Below, one piece after another: positions 63,266-64,000 of a DNA stretch of 64,000 nt (the first letter of the stretch is position 1; each line of letters begins with the position of its first letter). A model generated the notes under the pieces. That model searched no databases. It had not been told where the DNA came from and was given only the letters and a program-made list of their open reading frames with translations. The stretch is taken from positions 1,395,056 through 1,459,055 of the forward strand of contig CAJNDS010001224.1 in the NCBI GenBank assembly GCA_905221605.1, in the 5' to 3' direction. This stretch comes from Symbiodinium natans. Its lineage: Eukaryota > Sar > Dinophyceae > Suessiales > Symbiodiniaceae. The position numbers and the translations under genes were made by a program.

Positions 63266-64000
63266 ATGGCGGTGTCCATGCTTGTGTCTTTGGCTACCGT
63301 ATCTGCTGCTTTGGCAGGCTCCGTCAGCACTCTCCAGGAGAGCAAGGGATCATGTGCTCTGCAGACGAAGATGAAGAAGGATGGGGCAGCGAAATTCATT
63401 ACGTGCACTTCGGATGAGATCATGTGCCATGATCCAGCCACGATGACCGACAGCTGTCATCCGATGAGCGCTGGCTGCCCAGTCACATGCCCTGCAGGTG
63501 AGCACGTGTGTCATACGCCGGGGTCCTGCGACGGCTGCTCTGGCTACAACTGGTGCTCCTCCCACGCTTGCCCAGTGTACTGTGCAGCGGACGAAGTCGT
63601 GTGTCACGATTCCGCAACCATGACAGACAGCTGCCACCCCGCAAGCACAGGCTGCCCCATCACATGTCCAGCAGGTGACCAGGTGTGCCACGCGCCACCA
63701 TCGTGTCCCACTTGTCATGATGGCCACAGCTTTTGTTCGCCGAGTTGCCCAGTCTACTGTGCCCCAGGTGAGCTCATTTGTCATGATCCAGCCACGATGA
63801 CCGACAGCTGTCATCCGATGAGCGCTGGCTGCCCAGTCACATGCCCTGCAGGTGAGCACGTGTGTCATATGCCGGGGTTATGCGACGGCTGCTCTGGCTC
63901 CAACTGGTGCTCCTCCTACACTTGCCCCGTGTACTGTGCAGCGGACGAAGTCGTGTGCCACGATTCCGCAACCATGACGGACAGCTGCCACCCCGCAAGC
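63266..64000 (+). CDS. Secreted cysteine-rich 59-residue repeat protein (5' part)
   Basis: ATG 63266 (context GCAATGG) opens a 245-codon frame that runs off the window end. Residues 1-18 (MAVSMLVSLATVSAALAG) form a signal peptide. From residue 54 a 59-residue unit repeats exactly every 177 bases (63425, 63602, 63779, 63956). Each unit follows CHD-ATMTDSCHP-S-GCP-TCPAG--VCH-P--C--C-----CS---CPVYCA and has ten cysteines. Units 1 and 3 are nearly identical, and the visible start of unit 4 matches unit 2, giving a 354-base higher-order repeat. No Pfam domain can be named; it resembles the Cys-rich extracellular proteins common in dinoflagellates. No intron in the visible part. Minus-strand frames here are shadows. 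Confidence 0.8.
   Translation, partial: MAVSMLVSLATVSAALAGSVSTLQESKGSCALQTKMKKDGAAKFITCTSDEIMCHDPATMTDSCHPMSAGCPVTCPAGEHVCHTPGSCDGCSGYNWCSSHACPVYCAADEVVCHDSATMTDSCHPASTGCPITCPAGDQVCHAPPSCPTCHDGHSFCSPSCPVYCAPGELICHDPATMTDSCHPMSAGCPVTCPAGEHVCHMPGLCDGCSGSNWCSSYTCPVYCAADEVVCHDSATMTDSCHPAS
63425..64000 (+). repeat. In-frame 177-bp tandem repeat, alternating types
   Basis: The exact 177-base spacing keeps the reading frame. Odd units carry GAGCACGTGTGTCAT and even units GACCAGGTGTGCCAC. The odd/even identity is higher than between neighbours, so a two-unit block was the last thing duplicated. Confidence 0.9.

Noticed and set aside
63350-63868. Minus frame of 172 codons and the plus frame at 63138-63374
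   Set aside because: Shadows of the Cys-rich repeat gene, whose frame has a signal peptide and periodic cysteines.

Overview
This window looks like nuclear DNA of a dinoflagellate. The reasons are: GC-AG introns mixed with GT-AG introns, very short exons, plant/alveolate-type TTTAGGG repeats, fold-back elements inside coding regions, and a secreted Cys-rich repeat protein. The species cannot be named from sequence alone. No rRNA, tRNA, CRISPR array or bacterial operon was seen. Most long single-frame stretches are satellite DNA. The real genes are broken into exons of about 30-200 bp, so they were found by matching splice sites, exon phase and protein motifs by eye. All gene models are therefore predictions.

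Layout. 0.5-2.6 kb: a minus-strand gene with seven phase-consistent exons. 4.6-14.9 kb: several plus-strand genes of unknown function. 15.1-19.1 kb: simple and satellite repeats, including a 1.8 kb composite satellite. 19.3-22.6 kb: mostly minus-strand exons. 23-27.3 kb (with a related exon at 36.0 kb): a plus-strand choline-transporter-like (SLC44) gene. 28.4-35.2 kb: many plus-strand exons, several with membrane helices. 34.2-35.1 kb: a 62-bp satellite. 37.6-39.8 kb: plus-strand exons, one RS-rich. 41.0-42.4 kb: a potassium-channel pore exon and a terminal exon. 43.4-44.6 kb: a six-exon plus-strand gene end. 45.1-48.2 kb: a block free of telomere-like repeat carrying one 148-codon frame. 48.7-50.6 kb: plus-strand exons. 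51.3-62 kb: a protein kinase gene in at least ten exons. 63.27-64.0 kb: the start of a secreted Cys-rich repeat protein cut by the window end.

The main observation concerns the hundreds of scattered (TTTAGGG)n/(CCCTAAA)n arrays. They lie between exons, in both orientations, and often supply the splice sites. GTTTAGGG acts as a donor and TTTAG or TTCAG as an acceptor. Two predicted introns (43510-43556 and 44499-44567) consist almost wholly or wholly of telomere-type repeat, and the flanking exons join in phase. Alongside them are short inverted-repeat elements (introner/MITE-like families), whose ends also match splice sites and some of which have duplicated target sites. Telomere-type arrays also sit inside some of these elements. 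Together this suggests that telomere-repeat insertion and MITE insertion are two active routes of intron gain in this genome.
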